Source: Phoronis australis (lineage: Eukaryota; Phoronida; Phoronidae). From it: a DNA stretch of 64,000 nt. The position numbers and the translations under genes were made by a program. The stretch covers positions 248,001 to 312,000 of the forward strand of contig NMRA01000422.1 in NCBI GenBank assembly GCA_002633005.1. The letters run 5' to 3'. Below, in pieces: positions 36,001 through 42,330 of this stretch; positions within the stretch are counted from its first letter, which is position 1; each line of letters opens with the position of its first letter. The notes below the pieces were generated by a model that ran no database searches, was not told the DNA's origin, and was given only the letters and a program-made list of their open reading frames with translations.

Positions 36001-37976
36001 CTTTAGAATGGGTTTGAATACTACGATACGACGAACTTACTAATTTTAAACGGTTAGGACTTACATCAGTTGTCTCCTAATCAAACTGTTTGCTGCTTGA
36101 AGTCGCCATTGTTTTGTTTACCTATAAGGTCAAACATCATATTTTCCATATAAGAGGAATGTGCTATGTCTATGTTAATTCATACCAAATGAGTAGACGT
36201 GCTTTCCCTTGTGGGAGACAAAATCGGTGAAATGACGAGCAGTAGACGGATCATTTTGTTTGAAATTTGAAGCTAAAAACAAGATGCTTTGACATCAACA
36301 GAAATTCAAATTTTTTACGAACAAACCGTAAAATACCTGGTGAACAGGTTGGATTCTGTTTCAGTGGCAGAGAACCATCTCCAGTAGTGCAATTTAGTCT
36401 ATTTTGTCGTTCCAGGGCTCTATAATGTCCATCATTATTCTATTTATATCTGCCATAAATTGTATTTATGTCTGACATAAGTCAGCCAGTGAGAATCGCC
36501 GATACGTTCATTGGTTCATTTGAAAGGAGGCCTTGCCGCCGGAGCACTTGCTAATGTTTCCAACCGATTCAATACCCTGTTAAGGTATTAGATGTTGACG
36601 CTTACATGTATATCAATGAAGAAACTTCTAACGCACTCGTTCACATCTCGCTTGAAATTTTGCAGAAAAACGGTATGGTCCGTAAGACGCGCCATGTTTG
36701 CGTAATAAGCTTGGAGAATGTAATGACGGTTCTCATTGGCTGACTTTTGTCAGACATAAATACGATTTATGTCAGATATAGATAAAATAATGGCGGACAT
36801 TAATCTTGTTTATATCTGACATATACAGGATTATGGCTGGCATTAATGAATTATGTACGGTATTAATCAAGAATTATGTCGGACACAAATTAGTTTACAT
36901 CAGACATTATTATTAATTCAGATTTATTTCAGATTGAATTCGAGTTTATGTCTGACATAATTCACAGCATCATATCTAAGAAATGTCTGGTTGGAATCAA
37001 ATAAAACATTCAGATGCACCGCTTGATGCACCGTGCTCGAAAATGCTGTCATGTATTGTTTGATTCACTTTTGCATGAGGGGCTATAAAAATGATATTTT
37101 ATGAAAAAATAGAGTAACGAAATGATTACTTAGAAAACAGTAACATTTTTTAAAGAAATACTACTGGGGTCCCTGCATATTCTACACACTCGTCAGAAAT
37201 GTTCACAGTATTGAAAATCAGCCCTAAGCACTTTAATCCCGTAAGGGAGTAGATTTTGATGGCTGGTGAAGGAGTATTCACCGACGTATTTTTATTCAGT
37301 GTTTTCACTTAAATCTGTTTGGGCTGATAGCTTTTGAAATGTCTGAATGTAAAATTATGAAAAGGATGATAACTGCATCAATAGGACGGTTATAGCTGTG
37401 GACATGCTTCTTTATGAAGTGAGCCGAGTCTTCACACATTTAGAAACCGCGGAAGAAGGGTTGTTTCGTGCTGTTTGAAAAGATGTATGCATATCGACCC
37501 GTTTCAAAACGGCGTGATTTATTATTATTATCTTTTTGTTATATTTATTACTTATGTGTTACAAACATTGTTTTTTCACTTCTTTGAAGAGTGGCAATTC
37601 GGCATGCTTTATGATTTACAACAGGTCTTTGAAGGGGCGTGAACGTTCCTCGGGCAACCAACCCGAATTCTCCAATGAATTTGGAAATGTTCCCCCACCC
37701 GCTTATGCCGACGGACCTTACAGTGAACGGAACGTGTGCACTTACAGCCAGGCTGGTGCACGTATTGTCTGCTACGACAATAAAGCATTTTCTGGAAAGC
37801 TAAATGATTATCCCAAGGGTGCCTATGTGGGCAGTGCACCTGTTTACGAAAGGACCGACCTGACTGAACAGAACAGTGAAAGGGGTGGAGCTGTTTATGA
37901 AACTCTTTCTCGTTACCAAGCTTCAGTTACTCCTCGACCTCATACTGGCAATGAATGGTATATTTCTCCCAACTAA
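1..37976 (+). CDS. CUB-TSP1 single-pass membrane protein gene, 5' incomplete, 14 exons found
   Basis: Exons read as 1-17, 2316-2477, 2930-3051, 5271-5499, 7201-7388, 7849-8011, 10957-11106, 21006-21197, 23037-23169, 30797-30993, 31218-31380, 34064-34867, 35133-35235 and 37625-37976. All are bounded by AG/GT. CUB domains begin and end at phase 1 introns, as is usual for shuffled extracellular modules. Order: at least six CUB domains, five TSP1 repeats, transmembrane helix, cytoplasmic tail of about 118 residues. By family knowledge, CUB and TSP1 modules bind extracellular proteins and glycans. The tail has PPxY and many tyrosines, so I infer a cell-surface receptor or adhesion protein. The second half of CUB5 is missing: exon 23037-23169 ends in phase 2 but exon 30797 starts in phase 1. 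I recognise no named orthologue. Confidence 0.9.
18..1256. other. Intron sequence, no feature recognised
   Basis: AT-rich intron between the two halves of CUB1. No gene or clear repeat was seen here. The rest of this intron is a minisatellite (1257-1802) and about 500 bp of plain sequence. Confidence 0.6.
1257..1802. repeat. 44-bp minisatellite, about 12 copies
   Basis: Units read TTACTAAGACTATCGATACA, then GATAGCGAACCTACATCGAT and CGAC, about 44 bp. A few units are lengthened by a TGTACATCGAT insertion. Every unit carries TATCGATA and ATCGATCGA palindromes and CTATC...GATAG arms. Confidence 0.92.
2316..2477 (+). CDS. Exon: CUB1 second half
   Basis: Acceptor ctgtag before 2316 and donor GTGAGT at 2478; phase 1 to phase 1. 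It encodes GLIGRYCG, a proline-rich loop, then LRVKFRTDSS and a GFQLSY ending. This is the canonical second half of a CUB domain, with the conserved cysteine and the Phe/Asp strand motif. Confidence 0.9.
2930..3051 (+). CDS. Exon: CUB2 first half
   Basis: Acceptor acgcag before 2930 and donor GTGAAG at 3052; phase 1 to phase 0. It encodes CGGVL, ITSPNYPSAYPPNLAC and a Trp strand (VWLIQAPEG). The CGG start and SPNYP motif are diagnostic of CUB domains. Confidence 0.93.
3240..4004 (+). mobile_element. LINE fragment with 12-bp target-site duplication
   Basis: Translated pieces resemble a non-LTR reverse transcriptase: PILKEGKDKHSMSNHRLISL (start of the RT domain), then TLAAYVDLTKAFDKAWKKGL (the F/YVDL.KAFD catalytic block), then a C-terminal stretch LRSGHCQLLPNLYHLKIF and RQTWPSPVDLQVKLWG. 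Frames are broken and the palm core is deleted. GTATCCTCGGCA occurs exactly at 3228-3239 and 4005-4016, flanking the insert, which ends in a GAA-rich tail. A dead, internally deleted copy in the CUB2 intron. Confidence 0.85.
4017..5270. other. Intron sequence, no feature recognised
   Basis: Rest of the CUB2 intron. Minus-strand open frames at 4492-5054 lack codon structure or known motifs and look like chance. Confidence 0.5.
5271..5499 (+). CDS. Exon: CUB2 second half
   Basis: Acceptor atttgcag before 5271 and donor GTTTGT at 5500; phase 0 to phase 1. It encodes DCQLDYLIVLNGDY, SIGRFCSNGT, IRIEFRTDAV and KGFKLRY. The DY.IV..G and G(R)FC motifs match the calcium-binding and disulphide positions of CUB domains. 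Confidence 0.92.
5648..5885. repeat. MITE-like sequence, GGCGGATCTA family
   Basis: Starts CAGTGGCGGATCTAGG, like the ends of the copies near 48760 and 59287, followed by a G-rich stretch and later C-rich sequence. The right end was not found exactly, so the extent is approximate. The rest of the 5500-7200 intron shows nothing recognisable. Confidence 0.4.
7201..7388 (+). CDS. Exon: CUB3 first half
   Basis: Acceptor catgtag before 7201 and donor GTAATT at 7389; phase 1 to phase 0. It encodes GCGGFWHSSAG, LTSPNFPNHYPHNIEC, a Trp strand, and ends CTYDYVE. A clear CUB first half. Confidence 0.94.
7849..8011 (+). CDS. Exon: CUB3 second half
   Basis: Acceptor gtttag before 7849 and donor GTACCT at 8012; phase 0 to phase 1. 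It starts VSDYIYKTGKY, then HACGNRLPPSQRSS, LRVKFRSDP and TGFSANW. It joins YDYVE in frame. Confidence 0.92.
8012..10430. other. Intron sequence, no feature recognised
   Basis: Long AT-rich intron. Overlapping open frames on both strands at 9768-10233 have no domain, no codon bias and no splice logic. Confidence 0.5.
10431..10512 (+). repeat. tRNA-like sequence, probable SINE head
   Basis: GTGGG/CCCAC stem around TTCGAGT with a perfect Pol III B box GGTTCGAGTCC, preceded by a weaker A-box-like TAGCCTGGTTG. GCAGTGT at 10431 pairs with ACACTGC at 10506. Six extra bases between the T stem and the outer stem, and no proper anticodon arm, rule out a working tRNA. A tRNA-derived SINE or tRNA pseudogene fits best. 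Confidence 0.5.
10957..11106 (+). CDS. Exon: CUB4 first half
   Basis: Acceptor attatag before 10957 and donor GTAAGT at 11107; phase 1 to phase 1. It encodes GCGFIS, GIFSSPGYPRAYDHNVRC, then EYLI and FKAFRLE. The next exon lies about 9.9 kb away, because an LTR retrotransposon fills the intron. Confidence 0.92.
11909..14251 (+). repeat. 5' LTR, interrupted by a DNA element
   Basis: Runs TGTCAGA to TCTGACA and is split by the element at 12798-14240; without it the LTR is about 900 bp. It holds CCAAT motifs (about 12120-12170), heat-shock-type motifs (12090-12102, 12293-12305) and AATAAATTAATTA near 12709, a likely polyadenylation signal. Confidence 0.8.
12798..14240. mobile_element. Non-autonomous DNA element inside the 5' LTR
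   Basis: Ends are AGCGGAGTTGCAAC at 12798 and its inverted form (GTTGCAATTCCGCT) ending at 14240, one mismatch in 14. The flanks AGTCAAT and ATTGTCTGACA rejoin to the sequence of the intact 3' LTR (AGTCAATCGTCTGACA), giving a 2-bp (AT) target duplication. No transposase is recognised in its 1443 bp. Confidence 0.75.
14254..14271 (+). promoter_or_regulatory. Primer binding site, tRNA-Pro type
   Basis: TGGGGGCCAGTCCGGGAG starts two bases after the 5' LTR end. From memory it differs at three of 18 positions from the tRNA-Pro primer site used by many retroelements. It confirms the LTR boundary at 14251. Confidence 0.7.
14381..15562 (+). pseudogene. gag-like polyprotein of the LTR element, one in-frame stop
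   Basis: Starts at ATG 14381. Residues 1-90 are a charged coiled coil (repeated EREERAHKRELEQAERAH-type heptads). A capsid-like region follows, with LPRFDERVDDMDAFLARFE and FRETKPEKGENVFQF. A CCHC zinc knuckle (CFNCHRKGHLTRDC) lies near the C-terminus. A TGA at 15014-15016 breaks the frame at FFD-stop-W; the frame continues unchanged to TAG at 15560, so this is a point nonsense change, plausibly CGA to TGA. Confidence 0.85.
15610..16797 (+). pseudogene. Protease-integrase of the LTR element, broken
   Basis: Aspartic protease active site RDTGCTSAAVK lies near residue 18. A linker follows, then the integrase HHCC finger (H..H at AHESIVGGHLG, C..C at CRSCDICQRT). The integrase core has DCGTQFTS as the second acidic residue; the first position reads AVNLIGP, where Asp is usual in the family. 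TGA at 16297-16299 replaces the Trp of the FYWPG motif. The frame leaves homology at PYNPECNGL, before the catalytic Glu. No RT motif lies between protease and integrase. Confidence 0.85.
16715..17085 (+). pseudogene. Integrase GPY/F C-terminal module, frame-shifted
   Basis: In the next frame the sequence reads GYQVLILLPADRNKLLLQWR, then GPYEV, VGGKTKTYHANLLKLY. This is the GPY/F module that ends gypsy-type integrases. It directly abuts the truncated core, so roughly 100 codons, including the catalytic Glu, are deleted. Homology ends near DVKISDEVTS, where RT would begin; repeat DNA follows. Confidence 0.8.
17090..19680. repeat. 1.15-1.25 kb tandem array carrying acidic (GAY)n tracts
   Basis: The landmark CGCCATCTTG/CGCCATTTTG recurs at 17131, 18278 and 19523, giving units of 1147 and 1245 bp plus a partial third. 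Each unit contains GGCGAAATTAAC, runs of GATGATGACGAAGATGAC coding for Asp/Glu, several CCGCCATCTT stretches, and AATAACTCGAAAA. The same family lies reversed at 62930-63660. It fills the place of RT/RNase H and the 5' part of the 3' LTR. Confidence 0.8.
18428..18507. repeat. Two copies of a 26-bp palindrome
   Basis: 12-bp arms ACTTGGCGAAAT and ATTTCGCCAAGT with a 2-bp spacer at 18428-18453 and 18482-18507, separated by AAAAACAAAGTTAGTGTCAG and a short tail. Identical palindromes occur at 62930, 62995 and 63045. Confidence 0.85.
19683..20312 (+). repeat. 3' LTR, 5'-truncated
   Basis: Matches 12173-12797 plus 14241-14251 of the 5' LTR nearly throughout, ending TCTGACA. About 264 bp of its 5' end (U3) is missing and replaced by the tandem array. 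The heat-shock-type motif is kept at 19805-19817. Confidence 0.85.
20318..23036. other. Intron sequence around the CUB4 second-half exon
   Basis: Apart from exon 21006-21197, only a pyrimidine-rich tract of CCCCAAC/CCACC type at about 20865-20945 stands out. No gene was recognised. Confidence 0.5.
21006..21197 (+). CDS. Exon: CUB4 second half
   Basis: Acceptor ttttcag before 21006 and donor GTAAGT at 21198; phase 1 to phase 1. It encodes NCLLGDSLTIYEGSS, PIRRLCGSK, MLLVFSTDSS and YSGFNATF. It completes the domain begun at 10957. Confidence 0.92.
23037..23169 (+). CDS. Exon: CUB5 first half
   Basis: Poly-T tract and acceptor aacgcag before 23037; donor GTATGT at 23170. It encodes CGGELTTPTGTL, HLPTYHRNFACRW and RIVEIILR. 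It ends in phase 2, unlike the other CUB first halves, and a matching phase 2 to phase 1 partner exon was not found before 30797. The SPNYP motif has become TPTGT. Confidence 0.85.
23820..24230. repeat. Degenerate direct repeats of about 150 bp
   Basis: Phrases such as GTTTCTGGAT, GAGAGCCAATTGG/GAGAACCAATGG, AATGAAATTTGACAC/GACGAAACTTGACAC and TGGTCTCGAT/TGGTCTCGTC recur about three times. Probably an old repeat; the boundaries are unclear. Confidence 0.35.
26102..26128 (-). CDS. Candidate terminal exon of a nested minus-strand gene
   Basis: Acceptor gtctttattgcag on the minus strand. Phase 0 reading gives SVPSTIVG then TAA. Continuing from exon 26194-26349 this would end the protein. A different reading frame here runs longer (VCLQQLLDKEGYPDNATYAL), so the true end is uncertain. 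Confidence 0.25.
   Translation of the reverse strand, partial: SVPSTIVG
26194..26349 (-). CDS. Candidate coding exon, nested gene, unknown product
   Basis: Minus strand: acceptor gaccctctgcag, 156 bp (52 codons, phase 0 to 0), donor GTTAAG. It begins CMLEVNLQTSLALESWSDWL and contains NFEFEDYFLG. The frame matches exon 27042-27146. It lies inside the CUB5-CUB6 intron of the plus-strand gene. Product not recognised. Alternatives are a chance open frame or a pseudogene. Confidence 0.4.
27042..27146 (-). CDS. Candidate coding exon, nested gene, unknown product
   Basis: Minus strand: acceptor cattgttttcag and donor CAG/GTAGAG enclose exactly 35 codons, phase 0 to 0, and the other two frames contain stops. 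It reads VSINLAEYLEELDIQTFASK, then PRGGIGLFTSTWQ. Good splice sites plus one open frame make it a credible exon; the family is not recognised. Confidence 0.45.
28130..28361. mobile_element. MITE, ATGCGCGCACCC family, copy A
   Basis: Left end ATGCGCGCACCCAG, right end GGTGCGTAGAT (decayed inverse). The interior shares GGCTCGAACGAGC, AGTCCACTAAAAA, AGTAAAAGGTCAACATG and CCCCCCATATT with copies at 40178, 54927 and 60810. Confidence 0.7.
28803..28866 (-). CDS. Candidate first exon of the nested gene
   Basis: Minus strand ATG at 28866 gives MKFIITTSRASKKTFQKFWK and a GTTAGT donor, phase 1. A linking exon from phase 1 to phase 0 before 27146 was not found, so its connection to the other two exons is speculative. 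Confidence 0.25.
29440..29800. repeat. Array of about 16 AACTTAAGTT palindromes
   Basis: At least 15 CTTAAG palindromes, mostly within AAAACTTAAGTTTT, separated by irregular 4-20 bp spacers, in an intron of the CUB-TSP1 gene. Spacers are short and uneven and this is animal DNA, so it is not CRISPR. Confidence 0.85.
29811..30796. other. Intron sequence, no feature recognised
   Basis: No motif of the missing CUB5 second half was found here or elsewhere in 23170-30796. An open frame upstream of 30797 reads through the acceptor but lacks the CUB signature. Confidence 0.5.
30797..30993 (+). CDS. Exon: CUB6 first half
   Basis: Acceptor gttatag before 30797 and donor GTTTGT at 30994; phase 1 to phase 0. 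It encodes GCGGVLTSPSGTFGFPPSTG, then LTCTWFI, LTFNSLDIE and CIHGYVQ. The open frame continues upstream through the acceptor, so the 5' boundary rests on phase and the conserved splice signal. Confidence 0.9.
31218..31380 (+). CDS. Exon: CUB6 second half
   Basis: Acceptor tttttag before 31218 and donor GTAAGC at 31381; phase 0 to phase 1. It encodes VRNGNTST, LFDRYCGTTTPAPIIASS, ITVTLVSNA and NISYRS. This is the last CUB before the TSP1 exon. Confidence 0.92.
31665..33312. mobile_element. TTAA-flanked terminal-inverted-repeat element, 1648 bp
   Basis: TTAA at 31661-31664 and 33313-33316 flanks the element. Ends are AGGAGCATGCCACCC and, inverted, AGGAGAATGCCACCC (14 of 15). TTAA duplication is the hallmark of piggyBac-type transposition; no transposase is seen, so the copy is non-autonomous. 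Parts (ATCAATTTAGATCGAGTAG, CTGACACCTGACGG, GTGCTCACACGGCC, GGGTAACGCAGTG) recur at 62705-62895. Confidence 0.85.
33317..34063. other. Intron sequence, no feature recognised
   Basis: A minus-strand open frame of 134 codons at 33291-33695 overlaps the element end and shows no domain. The open frame in front of the TSP1 exon is intronic. Confidence 0.5.
34064..34867 (+). CDS. Exon: five tandem thrombospondin type 1 repeats
   Basis: Acceptor ctctgcag before 34064 and donor GTAAGT at 34868; phase 1 to phase 1, 804 bp. Five TSP1 repeats start NWSTWSMCSSSC, QWSEWGDWRNCTRSC, KWSTWNTWSKCSVSC, NWSEWAPWSSCSKTC and MWSGWDEWTLCNEKC. Each has the WxxWxxC core; repeats 3 and 4 have the R-layer arginines and six cysteines, and repeat 1 is short. 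WxxW tryptophans are C-mannosylation sites in this family. Having all five repeats in one exon with no internal introns suggests expansion within the exon. Confidence 0.96.
35133..35235 (+). CDS. Exon: transmembrane helix
   Basis: Acceptor atttag before 35133 and donor GTAAGT at 35236; phase 1 to phase 2. It encodes GEANTGVATI followed by about 24 hydrophobic residues rich in Val/Ile with a GG, then YKR as a stop-transfer signal. It makes the protein type I, with CUB and TSP1 domains outside. Confidence 0.95.
35339..36965. mobile_element. Foldback (inverted-repeat) element, interrupted
   Basis: The right arm at about 36725-36965 is the inverse of 36428-36505 joined to 35339-35512. All arms are built of ATTTATGTCTGACATAA-type units, themselves near-palindromic. 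About 900 bp (35513-36423) interrupts the left arm and contains a short duplicated GACCATGGGCGGCG...GCCCCCCAG stretch (35769-35905). It lies in the intron between the transmembrane and tail exons. Confidence 0.7.
37625..37976 (+). CDS. Terminal exon: cytoplasmic tail with PPxY motif
   Basis: Acceptor tacaacag before 37625 supplies the G that completes the Met codon begun by exon 35235 (KR-M-SLKGRERS). The frame runs to TAA at 37974-37976. The tail contains VPPPAYADGPY (a PPxY, the ligand type bound by WW domains of NEDD4-family ligases and related adaptors) and about ten tyrosines, including PVYER and AVYETLSRY. By family knowledge these are candidate SH2 or endocytic sites; function is inference. 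Confidence 0.93.
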
Positions 37977-40177
37977 AATCGCCCTCGTTGTTACAGATGT
38001 GGCGCTGAGGCCCAAATGTTTTCTGAACTGTCGTCAGACAACTTTCTTTTGTATACCACTCTGCACTCCTGAGAATTCTGAATGGATATCAATGAGATTT
38101 GTTCCCTGGAGGTCTAACTTAAAGTAGTGTAGGTGCTTAGAAACATGTACAAATTGGAACAATATATCTCGAAAATTAAAGATATGAGAGTTTTTGATAC
38201 TGGGATGCAATGGTCTCCCTTGTAATATGAAAACTTGTCAAATGTTTATAAATAACTGTTAGCATGGCTTCGCTGCACGTGAGCACTGAATTGACCTTGA
38301 GACAGCCGTGCCTTTCAGTCACACCATAGACTATAGATAGGGACTGCCAACTCCCGTTAGAGTGCGTTGTGCATGTCGCAGGCCACAGGACATAAGCACT
38401 AACGATGAGAGGGCGCTGCACACGCAGGATAGAAATCTTCCGGTTTTATGGAGCTGTCGTTCCTTCGTTTCAAGATTTTGGTAAAGTAATGAGTTGAATT
38501 GCTTGATTTTTTGGAGTGTTTAAGACTTAAATAAAATGCGTATACTGTTCTCTGTCATGTCATTTAAAACATTCACAAGATAATTCAGACATCTAATGAG
38601 TTATTAACGCCAGAAACGTCTTCAGCTGTGTTAAAGTCCTTCTCTCAAACTGCCCATGTGGTTCCAGTATCCGAAAATACTTACTACATAAATTCTTATT
38701 TTCGACACCCTTTCTTCATATTCTTTTCGCCTTTCTTGCCGAAAGCGCTTTTTAACAATATTTGACCCTTCTCTGTGAACGTATAATTACCGGCTGTCAT
38801 CGGGTATTTCCGTACCCACATTTCCGGCTCATCAGTTCAGGAACTTGTCCTGAACGCCGCCATTTTTTCCATGTAACTGAATGTGCTATGGCTTGCTCGA
38901 AAAGTCTTAATTATTTTGTTTTATTAGTAATATCTCGTGATTCGTTTGCATATGTAGTGTATTTATAGTTTGTAGTTAATGGTCGTTGATTTTTTGGAAT
39001 GTTACGCGTACTTAGAATGTTAAAATAGCATTGGTGTTTAGTTCCTTGCGTAGGCCGGTCGAACCTAGGAACCAATATGGGTCGAACCAATTTTTTTGGT
39101 TATATTTTTTTTCTCGTTTTGAAAAAGCACTTTGCTATCATCGGAAAGGTAATACATTCTACTCAGTAAAAATCGAAAAGTATCAAAATCGGGGCAAGCA
39201 GTGTAAAGTTATTACAAGTTTTGTGGCGAAATCTGGGTCACTTTGTTTGGATCGCGTCGGCCATATTGGAGGACAGCGGGATAAGTTACGAGTTTAAAAC
39301 TTTGTGTAAATTGTTTTCGCCAACAATTTACGGTGAAATTTAGTTAGACATATCTTTACTTACTATTCTGCGTGATTTAACAGTGTTCACCAGGTTTCAG
39401 CCTCGCAGTTGTTACTCATTAAGTGATAAATGTGCTCACAATTCCCTTTGGACCTCGTCTCATTTCTGGCGGCACCGACAACATGGCGACGTTTGCTGGA
39501 CTGAAAGGCATGTTCAATCGGCTACTTTGTAATTTGTGAAGATTTAACGTTGATACATTTTGACAAACGTTGCTACAAAAAGAAACTTTGTTCAATTTTC
39601 GGGTTTTTTGTTCAAAAATATAAGATATATTCGAATTATTTTACAGTAAATTTCCCATTCATGTGATCTTACACTAAGCTAAAAAAATAGTTGAAATAAT
39701 TTTGAAATGTTTTTTTGTTTGACTGTCAACTGCTGTTCAAGACTTGATTCGGTGTCACAAAATGACTCATATTTTTCTAAATTTTAAGTCTCAATTGTTT
39801 TCAAGTCACGTTTTGTAACTTATTGCTTCTTAATTCAGGTTATCAAGTCAACAATATGAATAATCTTAACTTGAGAAATAAGCTATGTTGGATTGTGCAG
39901 CTTCAAGCCTCTAATTCTTGTTCCTTGCAACTTCATATTTTTTTAAATGATGCTTGTCAAATTCTGGTTGAAGGAAACACTATTCCGTCACCATGGTAAT
40001 AGTTACATGTATGTCCACTTTCATATCATGGAAACTGTTGCTGTTGAATAGTGTTTGTAATGCTAAATGTTGTAAAGTATTGTGCATTTTAAGTTACTTA
40101 TTATGTTAAAAGTTTGATTCATTTTGGGATAATGAATAAAAAATGATAGCATGTTGTATTGGACTTGTCATACTTAT
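37977..40177. other. 3' flank and intergenic sequence
   Basis: Probable 3' UTR up to about 38560, then no recognised gene. GGCCATATTGG (about 39260) and ACAACATGGCGACG (about 39480) look like promoter or YY1-type motifs, but no following exon with a good donor was identified. Confidence 0.45.
38530..38535 (+). terminator. Candidate polyadenylation signal AATAAA
   Basis: AATAAA lies about 550 bp after the stop codon of the CUB-TSP1 gene. No closer canonical hexamer was seen; AATTAAAG near 38173 is a weaker variant. Confidence 0.45.
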
Positions 40178-40407
40178 GTGCTCGAACGAGCCCCCTTTTT
40201 GAAGAACTGGAAAAAGGTATGCATCAGTCACAGAAGCAATAATTCCGAAAAAATAGAAAACGAGAAATATTCCACTAGAAGACAGGAAGTACCAAAACTT
40301 AGAGTCTGCAATTCATAGCTATGAACATACCCACTGAATCTTATAGTAAAAGATAGACATTCCCAAAAATTCCAGCCCCCCATTCTTCTAGGCTTGGTGC
40401 GCTCATA
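40178..40407. mobile_element. MITE, ATGCGCGCACCC family, copy B
   Basis: Shares CTCGAACGAGCCCCC, GAAAACGAGAAA.., AGTAAAAGATAGACAT, CCAGCCCCCCAT and a right end GGTGCGCTCAT with copy A. Its left terminal repeat is missing or decayed. Confidence 0.6.
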
Positions 40408-40959
40408 CAAAGTCTAGGAAAATCTCTATTGAAAGCCAACAACTTTGCACAGTTCGCCAGAAGTACCAAAGTTCTAAATAAACCTCGCCTAAGGATAGCC
40501 TTTGCGCAAAGCTGTATAGGCCTACTAACAAGCTGTATTTTGACGATAGTCTTCACTGGTAGCTGGTGACTGAGGCTAACTAAGGTCTGCCGCGGCAGTG
40601 TGACACAGGACTAACCAGCCCGTAATTTCATGCAAGTGTCAGAAACTACCCTTGAATATATTCAGCATTTATGATTTGACCATTTTACTTCGACAAAACA
40701 GCTTGCAACCGCATGCATTTACCGTTCGCCAGTGTCTGGTCTCGATCCGCACCGGTTCCGATAGGCTGCGGTCCTGAGTCTGGCAAAATAATTTCTGTCA
40801 AAATTTATTCGCCACATTTCTTCAGCAATTTCGATAAAATTATCCGTAGTTTGATTTTATGAAAATTAAGGCGCGCTGTCGATTATTTTTTCCCCGTTTG
40901 CAGGCTGGTAACAGGCACTCACACTGACGGCGTTTTCTTAGCCTGGGTTCCTGAATGAA

Positions 40960-41016
40960 TTATACTTCCGGGTTCGCGGCAAGTTCAAAATGGCGGTGGT
41001 TCTTCGGGTGCGAATC
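40960..41016 (+). promoter_or_regulatory. Promoter-like CpG patch with candidate first exon
   Basis: ACTTCCGGGTTCGCGGCAAG precedes ATG at 40990, giving MAVVLRVRI and a perfect GTGAGT donor at 41017. An ETS-type CTTCCGG next to an ATGGCGG start is typical of housekeeping promoters. No second exon was identified downstream, so it may be a broken or displaced promoter. Confidence 0.3.
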
Positions 41017-41928
41017 GTGAGTGGCGCGTTCATTTAAACTTTTTTTCGAGTACAGATCGTGTGTTAGTTATGGGGTAGGTACTTCTTGGATCCTTATAAC
41101 ATCCTCTAACCATGTAATAAGGGTTAACAACGCGTGAAAGATGGACTTTAACTTTTATAATCGTTTAAGCCATCATGTAACTATTGTGAAAATGGTGACA
41201 CACTGAGTAAGAATTGCGATCTTGTTCATTAACCATGAAGTCTCTCACAGTTTACTCTAGCATACATCCGGAACTTTGACTTGTAACGGAAAATGATTAC
41301 TTTAGAGTGCTCACATTTTGGCTGTCAATGTTTTGCAACTACATGTAGTAAAGTACAAAGTCATGGTTTCCGTGTGTTTACCCAATATGTACGTGTATTT
41401 GACGAGTATTGCTCAAGGCCTGTTGCACGATTTAGATGCATTATGTAGAGTTCCCTACCATATTCTGAGATTTAATGTTCAGCCTTTCGAAATGCTTATT
41501 TTGACTCGTTAATATAAATGTATACATGAAATTTACCTTTGTCTTATTTAAGCTGTCCCAAAAATCAGAACCAACCATCCGATCAAGTTGAGGACTTTTT
41601 TCTAAACCTTTTCTAGCACAGATGTTCGACACTGAGATGGGAATGTGTGACGTTAACCAACAAAAAATACATAAGTAGGCCCCTACTTTGACTAGGCAGC
41701 TCCCAATTTTTCTCGATAATGATTGGTCATAAGGATGACGTCGAATGACATAGCAACGAAGCCTGGCCCTAAGAACTGTATTTTTTCAATGAAATAATAC
41801 CAAAGTATCAGTACATGACGAGATCAATCAAAACGAAAAATCAAATCATCATTCACTACAGAACACAGGGCACCTCCTGAGAGCAAAAAAGCACAAAGCC
41901 GTCACGCTATAATCAAGCAAACTCAACT

Positions 41929-42330
41929 CTAATACCTGACTTGAGGCGACCAAAAATTCACAAGTGATTGTGCCAGTACGCACAAGCATCCTATCAAAAA
42001 GAACTTGTTCCTGAGATACCAAATGGCATTTTTGAGTTCACAAGAAAGAAGTAAAAACACTATTATAAGACCCACTCTAATACTTAAAATTAAGCAAAAA
42101 AGAATGTTGCGCTTCGTCAACTCAACAGGTTTTCTAAATTTAGCAGTTAATAGTGTCCTTTCACACAAGGGAAACGACAACGCTGCCAAAGAAGAGATGA
42201 CGTACAGTTTCATCATCAGCAGTACAAAGACTACACTCAGAATCAGCACAGATGCCGTGACGATACAACTCGGACTTGACGGGTAAGATGTCGTTGACAA
42301 TCTTCCAAGCTACGNTTCCAGCCTCCATCA
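41929..42330 (-). pseudogene. LINE reverse transcriptase C-terminus (zf-RVT type)
   Basis: Minus-strand frames read AWKIVNDILPVKSELYRHGI then CSLCTADDETVRHLFF and, after a frame change, an IWYLRNKFF tail. The WK..N.ILP...L..HGI...C.LC...DET..HL pattern is the zinc-binding tail of non-LTR retrotransposon polymerases. The upstream part is absent. Confidence 0.7.
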
